DNA from: Phlegmacium glaucopus
Taxonomy: Eukaryota; Basidiomycota; Agaricomycetes; Agaricales; Cortinariaceae
Length of the DNA stretch: 64,000 bases
Direction: 5' to 3'
Assembly (NCBI GenBank): GCA_015039465.1
Contig: MU130497.1
Location: forward strand, 936,970 to 1,000,969
Below the pieces are notes generated by a model that saw only the letters and a list, made by a program, of their open reading frames with translations, made no database searches and was not told the origin of the DNA. A program made the translations under genes and the position numbers. Shown here piece by piece: positions 22,037 through 32,447 of the stretch. Every line of letters starts with the position of its first letter. Position 1 is the stretch's first letter.

Positions 22037-22335
22037 ATGGCACCTAAAACTATGGGTGGAAGCTCTTGAGGCCATTGTGGCCAGCCATCCACTCAACACC
22101 AGCAACAGCAGCCAGCCACAGAACCTGATATCAGTGCTCAGGCTGCTTTCCTACCTCCCCCAGACCCTGTAACTCCCATTCATCACACAGCACTGTTTCA
22201 TGTTCTCCTGTATAATCCATGCCCTATCCCAGCCTAACCCTCATCTCCAGACAAGGAGGAGTTTGATTTCAATGAAGCAGATGCCATTCCAATCACTGCC
22301 TCTCCAGTTGCTGGTGCTTTGGGTCACCTGTAAAG
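22037..22335 (+). pseudogene. Unrecognised N-terminal coding remnant
   Basis: From ATG at 22,037 the frame reads MAPKTMGGSS, a TGA, GHCGQPSTQHQQQQ, then DISAQAAFLPPPDPVTPIHH, and after frame changes EEFDFNEADAIPIT. The Pro/Gln-rich start and acidic block look like a real but decayed protein start, probably transposon-derived. The family was not recognised. Confidence 0.35.
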
Positions 22336-22596
22336 TGTGCATGTGCTGTGGGGGGAATCAGGAGAGCCTTCATTGGAAAGGAGATCTTGAGGTTTGAGAT
22401 TAAAGTGATAAGGATATAATAAGTACATGATTGTCCTTGGTAATATAATCAATGTACTAACATTGATGCTGCATGAAAAATGTGGTGATCAAATGTGTAT
22501 GATCATTATGTCACCACTGTCAACTGCATATGTGACCCCTTCTCTCACCTGCCTACCCTAAGAACCACCAACAACCACTGCACTGTGATTGGAATA

Positions 22597-22627
22597 TATG
22601 AGTGTGTTTTTTGGCAAATAACAATGG
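22597..22627 (+). mobile_element. 5' terminus of an older copy of the integrase-type transposon
   Basis: TATGAGTGTGTTTTTTGGCAAATAA repeats the terminus of the element that starts at 22,628 and directly precedes its CAATGG duplication. The rest of this older copy resumes at 32,454. Confidence 0.7.
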
Positions 22628-22856
22628 TATGAGTGTATTTTTCGGCAAATAAACATGGTCTCAATGACAAACATGGTGTGAGGTCACAGTCTGGTTGTCA
22701 CTATGGTCAATATATCACACATTGAGATAGTAGTCATACTTCATGGTTTAAATGTCATGTATCTACTAAAATAGTTTTATAAGATGGGCAATGGCTTATA
22801 TCATGTATATTAATATATGAACATGGTCTCAGTACAGTGCCAGCAATGACCACAAG

Positions 22857-22995
22857 ATGTGACCATGGTGTGTGACCATGACCATGACTTGTGACCATGA
22901 CCATGATGTGTGACTATGACTATGATGTGTGACTATGACTATGATGTGTGACTATGACCATGACCATGACAATGTGTGACCATGACAAGTCATGT
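22857..22995. repeat. TGACTATGACCATGATGTG simple repeat in the 5' leader
   Basis: Short words TGACCATGACCATG and TGTGTGACTATGACTATGA repeat upstream of the first gene. A shorter version stands at 32,650-32,745 in the older copy, so repeat number varies between copies. Confidence 0.75.
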
Positions 22996-23078
22996 GACCT
23001 TTTTCTCGCACCTGGCCAGCTATGAGCTGGCATCTCCCACTGCTGTCTACTGCCTTCTCACTGCTCGGAAACTTTGTA

Positions 23079-23488
23079 ATGGCCAAAAGAAAGAACAAGT
23101 CTACAGTAGCAGCAGCACAAAAGAGTCAGTTCTCCTATCACAACCTTTGGGATACCTCTATTAATTCCTGGTTAGTGGATAATGTTCTTCTCAGTCTACT
23201 TGATAGCATTGGTGCTATTGTCACTGATGATATCACAACTGGCTCAGTGAGATTGACTGAGCTATTATTCAAGATAGGAGATGCCACTGGAAAGCACATG
23301 ACAAAGGTAGGTATTTAACTTCTACTATTTCTAACTAATGGCTAAAATGATAAATTTATTAGGCTGAGGATATCATGCAATTGTTCAATGAATCCCATAT
23401 GCTAAGAGAGCATCAAGAAGCAAAAAAGGCCTTTAATAGCCTAAAGCATGCCCTTTCGGTACAGCCTGAGTCTCATTGGTCAAAATGA
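23079..23488 (+). CDS. Small unknown transposon protein
   Basis: ATG at 23,079 opens MAKRKNKSTVAAAQKSQF with a basic start, followed by a hydrophobic/helical block (NSWLVDNVLLSLLDSIGAIV). A 56-nt intron with GTAGGT donor and TTATTAG acceptor (23,307-23,362) is in phase and leads to AEDIMQLFNESHMLREHQE. The frame ends at a TGA at 23,486, eight bases before a GTAAGT, so the ancestral protein may have continued. The first exon is nearly identical in the older copy (32,793-33,019), which shows conservation. Function is unknown; a DNA-binding or regulatory accessory role would be a guess. Confidence 0.6.
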
Positions 23489-23629
23489 GCAATTGTAAGT
23501 CTTTAATTTGCTCACTTTCAGGCCTATACAATAACAAATCCTTTCTTAGCAGCATAAGTTAGGTATGACAATAAAGGAGGGGGGGTTGTGATTTTTTGTT
23601 TGACAATTGATATAATTGTAGGTCTGACT

Positions 23630-24871
23630 ATGGCAAAATATTCTGCACACGATCTGCTTGCATTGTCCCAAAAAGACCGCCCTTTTCAGATTAAAATGGT
23701 TGAGCGTACTCCCATTAAGTCTGCAATTAAGCGCTATACATTTATGAGTGACTCTCCTGATAATAGGGCTGCCCATATCAGTGAGGAGACTGGTTACTAC
23801 ATGGTAGGGCCTGAGGAATCTGTTATATTTTATACAAAAGGTTCTGGTGAGTTGAACAGTGTTTTACTGGATCACTGGAATACTGAAAATTCTAGATGAT
23901 TCTGAAATTGTGGTTGAGTTGGCTGTTATACATGGAATTGGCCAGAATTTGCCAGTTTCAGACAAGTTATATACTTGGCTTTCTGACATTGTTGATACAG
24001 CCTGTGGTTGCCGCCGCAATATCCGAGTAATGTTATCTATTTCATTTGTTTGGAATAAATTCTCATTTTAATTGGTTTACTAGCCAACACATCCTGGTCA
24101 TATGAGCCAGGTTGGTCTGAATCTTGGGCCCCGCCATGCCCGTGTTCTTGGGTGGGCAAAAAGCTACACACAATCTTTAGACAAGACAGCATGCTTTAAC
24201 CATGATCAAGATGCTATTGGTGCAGCATCAATTTCATGGAGTCTTTTTCAGGCTGCCATGCCACAGGAAGTTGTCTCTCCTGTATATGAAGCACTATCTG
24301 AAGCTGGCCTTCCCTGCATTGCAACCCGTGATGTTGACCCAGTTATTTTTATCAGAGAATCTGCTGAAGCTTATTTTTTCTGACACACCTCAAAATAGGA
24401 ATGGGTTATTCATTGCAGTTTGAAAATCATGTAATAGAGTTCCCAGATACTGAGCATGCTCCACCTGAGAGTTACTTTTCACGGGGCTATGAGGCGTAAG
24501 GTTTTCTTCTACCATGCTATCTTTTTATTGACTGCTGGACTAGTTGGGCCCATGTCGACCCTTCCTACTGCAAATATGCATTTAATCTGTGTGTAAACCA
24601 GACTTCTATTGCATCAAATCCAGATAAGCTACCTGGTGCAACTTTTGTTGATGTTGATCTCCGTGTTGCTGTTCTCCAGTCACCAGCAACAGGCATTGGT
24701 TTCCAGCCAGCTCGGCTTCATGGGACGACACTTGGACATGGCACAATAAACCACAACATCAGCATTACCTTTTCCCAGCGGGTTGCTGATGCATGGAGTG
24801 AGGCAACAGGATCAAATAAAGCAGTTATTTCTGGAGAGGGTGCTGGGGAGGGTGCTGGTGAAGGTGACTAG
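23630..24871 (+). CDS. 2OG-Fe(II) oxygenase-like protein carried by the transposon
   Basis: Exons join in frame at 23,846/23,896, 24,026/24,084 and 24,495/24,544, with one more junction near 24,335-24,385. The C-terminal exon has WAHVDPSYCKYAFNL (His-x-Asp at 24,551-24,559), then LPGATFVDVDLRVAVL and GFQPARLHGTTLGHG (His at 24,719), followed by NISITFSQRV. The spacing HxD...H inside beta-strand-like sequence matches the iron site of 2OG-Fe(II) dioxygenases, including the TET/JBP-like families known from basidiomycete transposons. Similarity is by pattern only. The gene ends in a GEGAGEGAGEGD tail. The N-terminal 230 residues are unrecognised. Confidence 0.5.
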
Positions 24872-25144
24872 GCAAATAATTAGTATCATTTAATACTTTT
24901 TTGTCCGTTATATTGTTTGTGATTGCTACAATTTGCACTGGTACAAATATATAACCTACTGCACACTCAACTAGGAGACAGAGATGGGATATAGTAGTCT
25001 TTTATTACAGAAATAAACCAGCTAAAGGCTGGTGAAAGTAAATACAGTCAATGTGTGACAATATGTGACTGTTTGTGACCACTGACAGTCTTGTTATCGA
25101 TTATCCAGCATTCACAGCATTAAAACTACTAGTAACTCCAAGCT
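24872..25144. other. Intergenic region inside the transposon
   Basis: This spacer lies between the oxygenase-like and integrase genes and contains GTGACAATATGTGACTGTTTG words. No gene is visible. The first exon of the integrase gene probably begins just downstream. Confidence 0.4.
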
Positions 25145-27498
25145 GTGGAAAGCCCTGCAGATGGAACAGATCTTGTTGCTGCCTTTCACACATACTATTA
25201 TTTTTTTGTACAGTCAGTCGAGGGAGCAGCCCTGTCACCAACTGATTCAACTGTTTTACATCGTCTTGGAGATCAAATTGAGGTCTTTACTCTCCCCCAC
25301 ACATTCCGAGCAGGTCCAAGCAGGTCCGAGCAAACTCCGAGCAGAATCCGAGCAGAATCCGACCATATTTCAACCAATTTTACATCAAATTCATTATAAC
25401 CACCTAGCATCAATATACTGCCCTAACCTCTTAAATAAACCTTAATCCTAACCCTAAATAGACTCTAACCAAACCTTAACCTAACCCTAAATGAGGTCAG
25501 AAGTTGGTCGGAATTTGGTCGGATTGCTCGGAATTTGCTCGGAATTTGGTTGGAATTTGCTCGGATTGCTCGGACCTGCTCGGACTTGCCCGGACCTGCT
25601 TGGACCCGCTCGGAATGTGTGGGGGAGGGTAAAGTACTGATCAAATTGATGAATATCGGGCACTAGTTTCCCAGGTATAAACTTAATACTAAATAACCTT
25701 GTGATAAATGTATGTTTTTTAACATCTTTTTTTAGCATCCACATATATTCGAACCTCATGAATATACACTGCTTCTCACTAATATCTCTGCACTCCAAGG
25801 CGACCTTCGGCTGCTATATAACCAAGCCCTTGATGAGTCCCATCATGGCCACCCAGTTGTTGTAGAAAATATACAGACTGGTAGCTGTGGTCGGCCAGCA
25901 ATCCACATTGATGAAGATTTTCTGCGATGGGCCTATAGGCTGCGATCAACATCAGCAATCAGTAGATTTCTTGGAGTTAGTAGAAGGACTGTCCGAGGTG
26001 CCCTGTTATCTTATGGAATTGCAGAGCCACAGGCTAGTCCTTTTGTTGCCAGTGGATCATCAGCCCCTGAATTTCCTGGACTGGGTGGCTCTGAGTCTAC
26101 CGATCACAATATGGGGTATGCAACAGATAACCCACTACCTCCTCTTGATAGCAGTCCTACCTCACTGGATATTGAAGATCCCATTTTAAACCCTATCCTC
26201 AATATACCAGCCTCTTTCCCAGGTGTTTCCACCTCCCAGATTACATCATATACTGGCCCACTATCTATTATTACAGATGCTGATCTTGATGGTATTGTCC
26301 AGATGCTCCGACACCATTACAGCAGAGCTGGTATTACAATGCTAGATGGCCTTCTCCATGCTCTTGGCTACCACATTCCCTGATCCAATATCCGTGAATC
26401 ACTCCTCCGGATTGACCCTGTCCAGCAGGTATTTGAGCGTATCTGTATATGTCGTCGGGTTTACTCAGTTCCAGGCCCAAATTCCCTATGGCATCATGAT
26501 GGACAGCATGGTATCTATATTTAAAATTCTCTTTGAGACCAAAACTAATATCTGAAACCTGAGGTTTAATCCGGTGGGGTATTGTCATCCATGGCTTCAT
26601 TGATGGCTACTCTCGCCTGATTACAGCACTTTCTGCAAGTGATAATAATATGGGTGAGACAGTTTTAAACCTGTTCATTAGTGCTGTGAATATCTATGGT
26701 ATTCCATCAAGAGTACGGGGTGACCATGGTGTTGAGAACATTAGAATTGCTGCATGGATGGAGGCCTTCCATGGAGAAGGAAGAGGATCATATATATGGG
26801 GAAGGTCTGTACCCATGTGTCCTCTTATTTAAGCACTGTTAAGCACTGAAATCTCATAAATTTTATTCTTCACTTTTTATTTTAGAAGTGTTCATAATGT
26901 TCGCATTGAGCGACTTTGGGGTGATATCATAGCCCAGATTGGCTCTTCATGGGCAGATGCCTTTACAGATCTCGAACTGCATCATGGCCTCGACATTAAT
27001 AACCAAAACCACATATGGCTCCTCCATATCCTTTTCCTTCCCATTTTCAATTCTCAGCTTGAATTCTTTGCACGAGGGTGGAATATCCACAGGATACAGA
27101 TTCGAGGAGGGCCAAATCGTTCACCTGAAGACATGTTTGGCTTTGATATGATCACCAATGGCATTTGAGGTGATTTTATTAGTGACTCTCTATCCAACAA
27201 AGAGCTGGAGGTATATGGCATTGACTGGGCTGCTTATGGTGAAGAACAGGTGTTAAGGTCGGTCAGAGAGAATTCCACCAGTGAGCCAGCATCATCATGG
27301 ATTGGTCAGACTGGCCCACCCCCCAATCTTAATGAAGTGCCTCTTTATTCCCCACCAGGCCCAGCTGTAGCTGGTACTGGGCAGTTTGTGCAAAGGGTGG
27401 CAGAAGCTTTTGTAGTAGATGGAGGCGATGTCACTATCCCACTGGTTTGGTCTCAAGCTCTTGCAGTAGCCCATAGTACTTTTGGAAATGTATTTTGA
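25145..27498 (+). pseudogene. Integrase-core DDE transposase, broken
   Basis: Coding exons are about 25,145-25,280 plus 25,639-25,674 (split by a MITE), 25,736-26,510, 26,564-26,804 and 26,886-27,498; the last three junctions are in phase. The N-terminal part holds SAISRFLGVSRRTVRGAL, a helix-turn-helix. The catalytic core has WHHDGQHGLIRWGIVIHGF (Asp 1), YGIPSRVRGDHGVENIRIA (Asp 2) and SVHNVRIERLWGD (Glu), an rve-like DDE triad typical of a eukaryotic integrase-core family. There is no ATG at the expected start (GTG at 25,145). TGA codons lie at 26,381 and 27,166. This copy cannot make full transposase unless the stops are read through. Confidence 0.75.
25281..25638. mobile_element. MITE in the transposase gene, 10-bp target duplication
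   Basis: A 358-bp insertion begins AGGTCTTTACTCTCCCCCAC and ends in the inverted form GTGGGGGAGGGTAAAGTACT. It is flanked by the perfect duplication GATCAAATTG (25,271-25,280 and 25,639-25,648). Removing it restores the reading frame through GDQIDEYRALVSQ. The interior repeats CCGAGCAGGTCC and its complement. The 9-11 bp duplication is most like Mutator-type elements. Confidence 0.85.
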
Positions 27499-27599
27499 TT
27501 TTAATTATTTACTTCTCCATCTCTAGATTCATAACCTCTCTAAAAATGGTGCTTAAAAGTTAGGTAGATTAACTTGAAAATAACATTAACTTGAAAATA

Positions 27600-28105
27600 A
27601 CTGAGACCAGTGATTTTATTAATTCGTACCCAATTCTTAATTATTTTTGACGTTCAAAAGCACATTGAAAAGCTAATGATCCTAGCTTTTATTATCTGGT
27701 ATTGTCTTGCAGATAGACCCATTTTTCGTCTCAAACGAGATGTTTTATGCAACCAGTTGATATGGCTGAATCAGACAAGATAGATTTTGTTTGTTCTTAC
27801 CCAATTCTTAATTGTTTTTGATGTTCATGGGCGCGTTAAAAAGGTAATAATTCTAGCTTTTAGGATCTGGTATTGTTTTGCAAATAGACCCATTTTTCAT
27901 TTCAAATGAGATGTTTGATGCAACCAGTTGATATGGCTGAATCAGACAAGACAGATTTTGTTCGTTCTTACCCAATTCTTAATCGTTTTTGACGTTCGCG
28001 AGCGCGTTGAAAAGCTGGCAGTTCTAGCTTTCAGGATCTGGTATTACTTTTTAGATAGATTCATTTTTCATCTCAAATGAGATGTTTGATGCAACCAATT
28101 AGTTA
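27600..28105. repeat. 171-bp tandem repeat, about 2.8 copies
   Basis: ACCCAATTCTTAAT starts each unit at 27,628, 27,799 and 27,970, so the period is exactly 171 bp twice. Units share AGATAGACCCATTTTTC, GAGATGTTTGATGCAACC and GTTGATATGGCTGAATC blocks and differ by scattered substitutions. It sits between the convergent integrase and HECT-like genes. Confidence 0.85.
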
Positions 28106-28274
28106 CCTGGTTTGCTCAATTTTACCTGTCATTTCTCTATCTTTGAAATTCACAAACTACAACCTATCTAAAAGCTGGAGAAAAAAGGCAGATTCGACAA
28201 AAGAGCACAGCAATGAAAGATTAGTGGTGTAAAACTGCCTTACTTAAATTAATTTGATTGCATTTAAAGTGCAC

Positions 28275-28375
28275 TCTACCTGGTTTGAACTCACCACCTC
28301 AGGAGCAGACCGACCAACCAGTGTTACTTCACAGCCTTTGGATTGTTGACCACTACACTATCAGGGTAATTAGAA
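28275..28375 (-). repeat. tRNA-like (SINE-type) sequence
   Basis: The minus strand reads CCTGATAGTGTAGTGGTCAA, like an A-box/D-arm. About 60 bases later GTGAGTTCAAACC resembles a B-box/T-arm. Acceptor ends do not pair well, so it is treated as a tRNA-derived repeat or tRNA pseudogene. Confidence 0.35.
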
Positions 28376-28635
28376 CAAACACATTAATATGCTATATATC
28401 CCACTAGTAGCAGCCACACATTATAGCTATCATCGCATCTTGGTAGCTTATATCAATGCAACTTCAATTCAAAAATTCTAACTGCAGTAGCACTCTAGCA
28501 GCTAATATTATTGTAAAAGGTAGTATAACTGCATGGTATAAGCCCTACATGGAGAAGAAAAACTGCCCCATGTAGATACAGTAATGAGTGACTAGCAGGT
28601 ATATATGGGGTATAGTAGTAGGAGATAAAAACCTA

Positions 28636-31600
28636 TCAAAGCATGTTATGCCCTCCAATTGCCGAAAGAATTTCTGTCAAAAACCAGAAATTAAAAGCTT
28701 CTTTAAAAGAGAAAGGGCTACTAGTATCAGAGGCAGAGGGGTAAACCCTGCTGGCGAGAGTGGTAACATATGATGCAGGAAGATGAACATAGCCCATGCA
28801 GGTCCTGAAAGATATTTTGCCATTGGCAAGCATCATTTCACGAACATTGTTGTCAGCATATAGCTGATTGGTATCAGGAACAGCTGCAATCTGTAGTGAG
28901 AAACAATTGGTGAGTAGATCCCAGGTAAGTAGAATAGCTGCTTACTATGATTTTTTTCGCATCATCTGGGCTTACAGTCGGGCATCCAGTAGCAGCCCAA
29001 GTGAAGACTCTAGCTCTAAACCCTGGGGTGTCGGCCTTATCAAGATCGATGAGGGTACTAAAACCACCCTTTAGTTCATCAAACTTCGTAGGACAGGGGA
29101 TGCCTGAGCCTTGTAAAAACTCTTCAATCAGACTCTGAACAGTCGCTCCATGCCCAGCCACAACAGCAATAGCAGCATCAAGCCCAGCTGGAGATTGCAT
29201 AAAAGAAATATAATCTTGAATGCTATCATAGCCTGTGATTGCCGAAGTCCACATTAAAGCGAAGAATGCATTTGCACCCCCAGCAAAATTCTTTGGGACC
29301 TCCAATAGTGGCTATTAGACTGGTTCAAGGACAAAAAAAAGAACTTCTTACTGTAAAGAATTTAAAGCCATTTCGGCAAGAAAGACTGAAACCTTCTGCA
29401 AAACTTCAAATTTCAGGATGAGATAGAGGTTCAGGTCCAATGATGGCTGCATAAAGCATTTCAGGGGCATAAGCTTTGTGTGATATATCATCGCAACCAG
29501 TAAGAACCCCAATCTATATTTAATAAGATGTTAGGGATAAATATATACATATATAAAATCCGACACTTACATCCATGTTGAGATATGAACAGAAGATATT
29601 TCTGAATGGTGCCACATTGCCAGAGGCCCCAATTGCAAGCCAGCTATCAATGGTCTGCCTAAGTTCAGGGTGCCATTCACCAACAACCTCACGATCTAAA
29701 GAGTGAATATTAAACTTATAAATGATAAAAAGAAAGAGAAGAGGATTAAATGGATCAGGGCAGATCCCACTAATAAGCAGCATTGCACATAAAGCCCCAA
29801 GGATCCTTGACTGCTCAGATGCGAGTGTGAGGTATAAGATGCCCAAGCATGTAGCTCCGAGAGGTTTGCAGGGTAGCTCGGTCATCAGCACAAGGCTGGA
29901 ACCAGGCAGAGGGATTCTGGAGGTACTTTGAGAAGGCTGAAAATATTACTTCTCGCTCCACACCAGGCCCTATTGTCTGGAGGCCTCCATTTGGACGATT
30001 TCTAGAGAATTATAAATATTAGGACAGTCAAAAAAGGTAAGGAACAAAATTAGCTTACATTGAAAATTCTCGCTGTGGTAATAAAACACGAGTAAAATCC
30101 CCTCTGTCAACAGCATCACCAAGGACCTCCTCGAAAGCAGTGACAAGAGAAGCCAGCGAACTCCCCTCAAGCTCAAGTCTCCTCTCAGAGCGAGGCAGGC
30201 TGATACCACAAGTTGCTGCCTCATAAACTCTTTCAGAAAGGTTTTCAATGGTGTATAAGCCTGGAGATTCAATGGTTGGAGACAGAACTTGTATAGGTTC
30301 CCAGATTGTGGCAGGAAGAAAGCCTGTTGGAAACAATGATGATCGTTCTTACTACAAAGGCTAATTTAATAGAAGTACTAGTCAATCAACTAATTTTATT
30401 TAGAAATAGAATAGGAGATTACCTGATTGTTCTGTGAGATTGCTTGGACAGCAGTCTCATCCTCGTCCTCATGCTCAGTATCACCATCAGTCTCACCTCC
30501 AGAAGTGTCCACATCAGGATAATTGGCTGAGAAGGTTGAATAGAACCGAGCTGATAAGCAGTGGTGCTTATGGGAATTTTCCACAAAAGAGATAGGTAGG
30601 TGTCAAGGTGCTGCATAGAATATTGTTAGTAATCTGGTGTTAAGCATGAAAAATATAAAACTGGCTTGCCCATATGAAGGACCAGAGAATCATCCTCAAT
30701 GCAGACTGATGAAGCATAAGTAGTTCGATCAGCATCAATGGCTCCTAGTGTAAGGGTAGGAGAAACTGGCATCCCACAAAGGCGAATTACACCATCTGAA
30801 GCACGAGGAATGCCCCGAGCAACAAGGCCAAGAAGCATAAGAGGAGTTGCTTCATGACTAGTGATAAAGGCACTAGGGACTACTCTTCGAAACACATACT
30901 GCATTGGGGAGCTCTGCATAGCCTGGGAAGTATTCCCAAGAAGCATGAGCACAGTGGTATCCAGGGGAAGATTGTACCGATAAATGAGATGGTACTGCTG
31001 TAGGAACAGGTTTACTGAGTCTCTCAATTCAGGGTAGAGTTGATATTGGAAGTGAGCTTCATGCTTAAAAGGTAAAGGGTAAGCCATCATCATCTGTATA
31101 CCAGGACTGCTGTGACTTACAGGAGGGGGAAGAACTTTGACAGTAATTCTTAACAAGTGGCCTCCTGATGCATCCTGGGATAAGCAGCTATTAATAGAAA
31201 CCTTTCGAGATGAAGGTAGTGCTGGTGGGTGCTGAGCAGGTCCTCTTCGTCCTCGTCGGGAAAGACTGGGATTCCGAGGGATAGTTGATAAGGCTGAAGC
31301 CAGCCGAGCCTGATTTGCATGTGCTGTAGAAAGGCCAAGAGCTGCACCCCCAAGGAAAGGGTTAAAACTGGTACCTGGACGAGAGGCTGTAGTTGCAGGG
31401 TGTCCAAGCTGGTGTGGTCGAATATTTTGGTAGAGCTGGCTAATAGGAGGAGGCTGGACTATTGAAGGCTGGGCAGCATGAAGACCAGAGGGTTGTTGAG
31501 AATGCGATGTTGCCAGACTAGGGGGAGAAACTTGGCTTGGTGAAAATATGGTGGACTGGGGCTGTCTAGGAGCAAGAACCTGGGTAGGCTGGAAAGCAGG

Positions 31601-31708
31601 TGGGTGAGGATTTGGTGCTGGATTTGGTGCTGAAGGGGTCAAGGATCCCCCCTGCTGAATATATGCATGGAATCGAGCAAGCTCCTCAGGACTAAGGTTA
31701 AATGCCAT
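28636..31708 (-). pseudogene. HECT-like ubiquitin-ligase protein carried by the transposon
   Basis: ATG at 31,708 starts a Pro/Gln/Ser-rich N-terminus of about 190 residues (MAFNLSPEELARFHAYIQQG), followed by a folded part. Later exons, separated by short introns, carry IGPGVEREVIFSAFSKYL, GEWHPELRQTIDSWL, EEFLQGSGIPCP and FRARVFTWAATG. The last exon has KISFRTCMGYVHLPASY, which fits the catalytic-Cys strand of a HECT C-lobe, and ends near 28,636. HECT ligases pass ubiquitin from this Cys to substrates. Proteins with this layout occur in many Agaricomycete genomes. Frame breaks near 29,800-29,830 and 29,310-29,430 suggest decay, but some could be unrecognised introns. Confidence 0.55.
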
Positions 31709-32209
31709 GGTGATATAAGCAGTTGGAAAAAGTGAAAAGAGGGTGAATGGTAAAAAAAGAGCGACAATAGCAGGCAGGCAACTGGCATACATCCACAGAA
31801 ATCAGAGGGCTTTTATACCCTGGAGGTCTTATGAGATAACAGCAACCCGAAACCCAAGCGAGTCTTTAGTTGATCAGATAAGTTCCTTTAAGGCTAGGCA
31901 GATTTTTTTTTGAATTGGTGGAGCAATGGTGTCGGGTATACTCAAGAATTGGTGACTTGGAGGTGGCTAGCCATTAGAATTATTCGGCTTAATCTAATGT
32001 TAGTAAAAAATTCTAAGTTAAATAAATAAATTTCTCTCGTCTGAGATGTCTAGTCCTCAATTAGAGAAGGAAAAACTGCCCTCCCATACCACTGATTTGT
32101 CATCCACAAGCAAGAGTTATGAGACCTTGACTGTGACCCTGATGTAAATTTGTGTGTGCAATGCCCAAGAACAGCTCATCATTAGTGATGTCCCTGATTC
32201 TACTAGAGT
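31709..32209. other. Upstream region of the HECT-like gene
   Basis: No supported gene. On the minus strand this is the promoter side of the HECT-like gene and the start of the right subterminal region of the transposon. Confidence 0.45.
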
Positions 32210-32395
32210 GATTGAAAACCATGCATATCGCTCCCAGACCACTGGTTATGATCATTTTCAGTGACCCTGTTTCCCTTAAAACAGTGATCAGTAATCATGC
32301 ATATCACTCCCAGACCACTGGTTATGATCATTTTCAGTGACCCTGTTTCCCTTAAAACAGTGATTGGTAACCATGCACTTCGGCTCCAAACCACT
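32210..32395. repeat. 76-bp subterminal tandem repeat
   Basis: ATGCATATC/ATGCACTTC starts units at 32,221, 32,297 and 32,373, so the period is 76 bp. Units contain CAGACCACTGGTTATGATCA and GTGACCCTGTTTCCCTTAAA. The first two units are nearly identical. Location 50-240 bp inside the right end suggests transposase-binding subterminal repeats. Confidence 0.85.
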
Positions 32396-32447
32396 GGTCA
32401 AATGCATGACCATCAACCATGTTTATTTGCTGAAGAATAATGTCATA

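Larger units (their letters stand above)
22628..32447 (+). mobile_element. Integrase-type (IS3EU-like) DNA transposon, 9.82 kb, multi-gene
   Basis: The left end TATGAGTGTATTTTTCGGCA and the right end (complement TATGACATTATTCTTCAGCA) are inverted repeats of about 32 bp continuing into AATAAACATGGT. They are flanked by a perfect 6-bp duplication CAATGG (22,622-22,627 and 32,448-32,453). Inside are at least four spliced genes: a small unknown gene, an oxygenase-like gene, an integrase-core DDE gene (all plus) and a HECT-like gene (minus). The DDE family, the TAY start and the 6-bp duplication fit the IS3EU superfamily as I know it. It also holds a 358-bp MITE, a 171-bp tandem repeat and a 76-bp subterminal repeat. 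Confidence 0.8.

Noticed and set aside
27600..28105. Centromeric satellite because of the 171-bp period
   Set aside because: Only about 2.8 copies, located between two transposon genes; the length match to primate alpha satellite is coincidence.
32210..32395. CRISPR-like array
   Set aside because: Units of 76 bp are whole-unit tandem repeats without repeat/spacer structure, in a eukaryotic genome.
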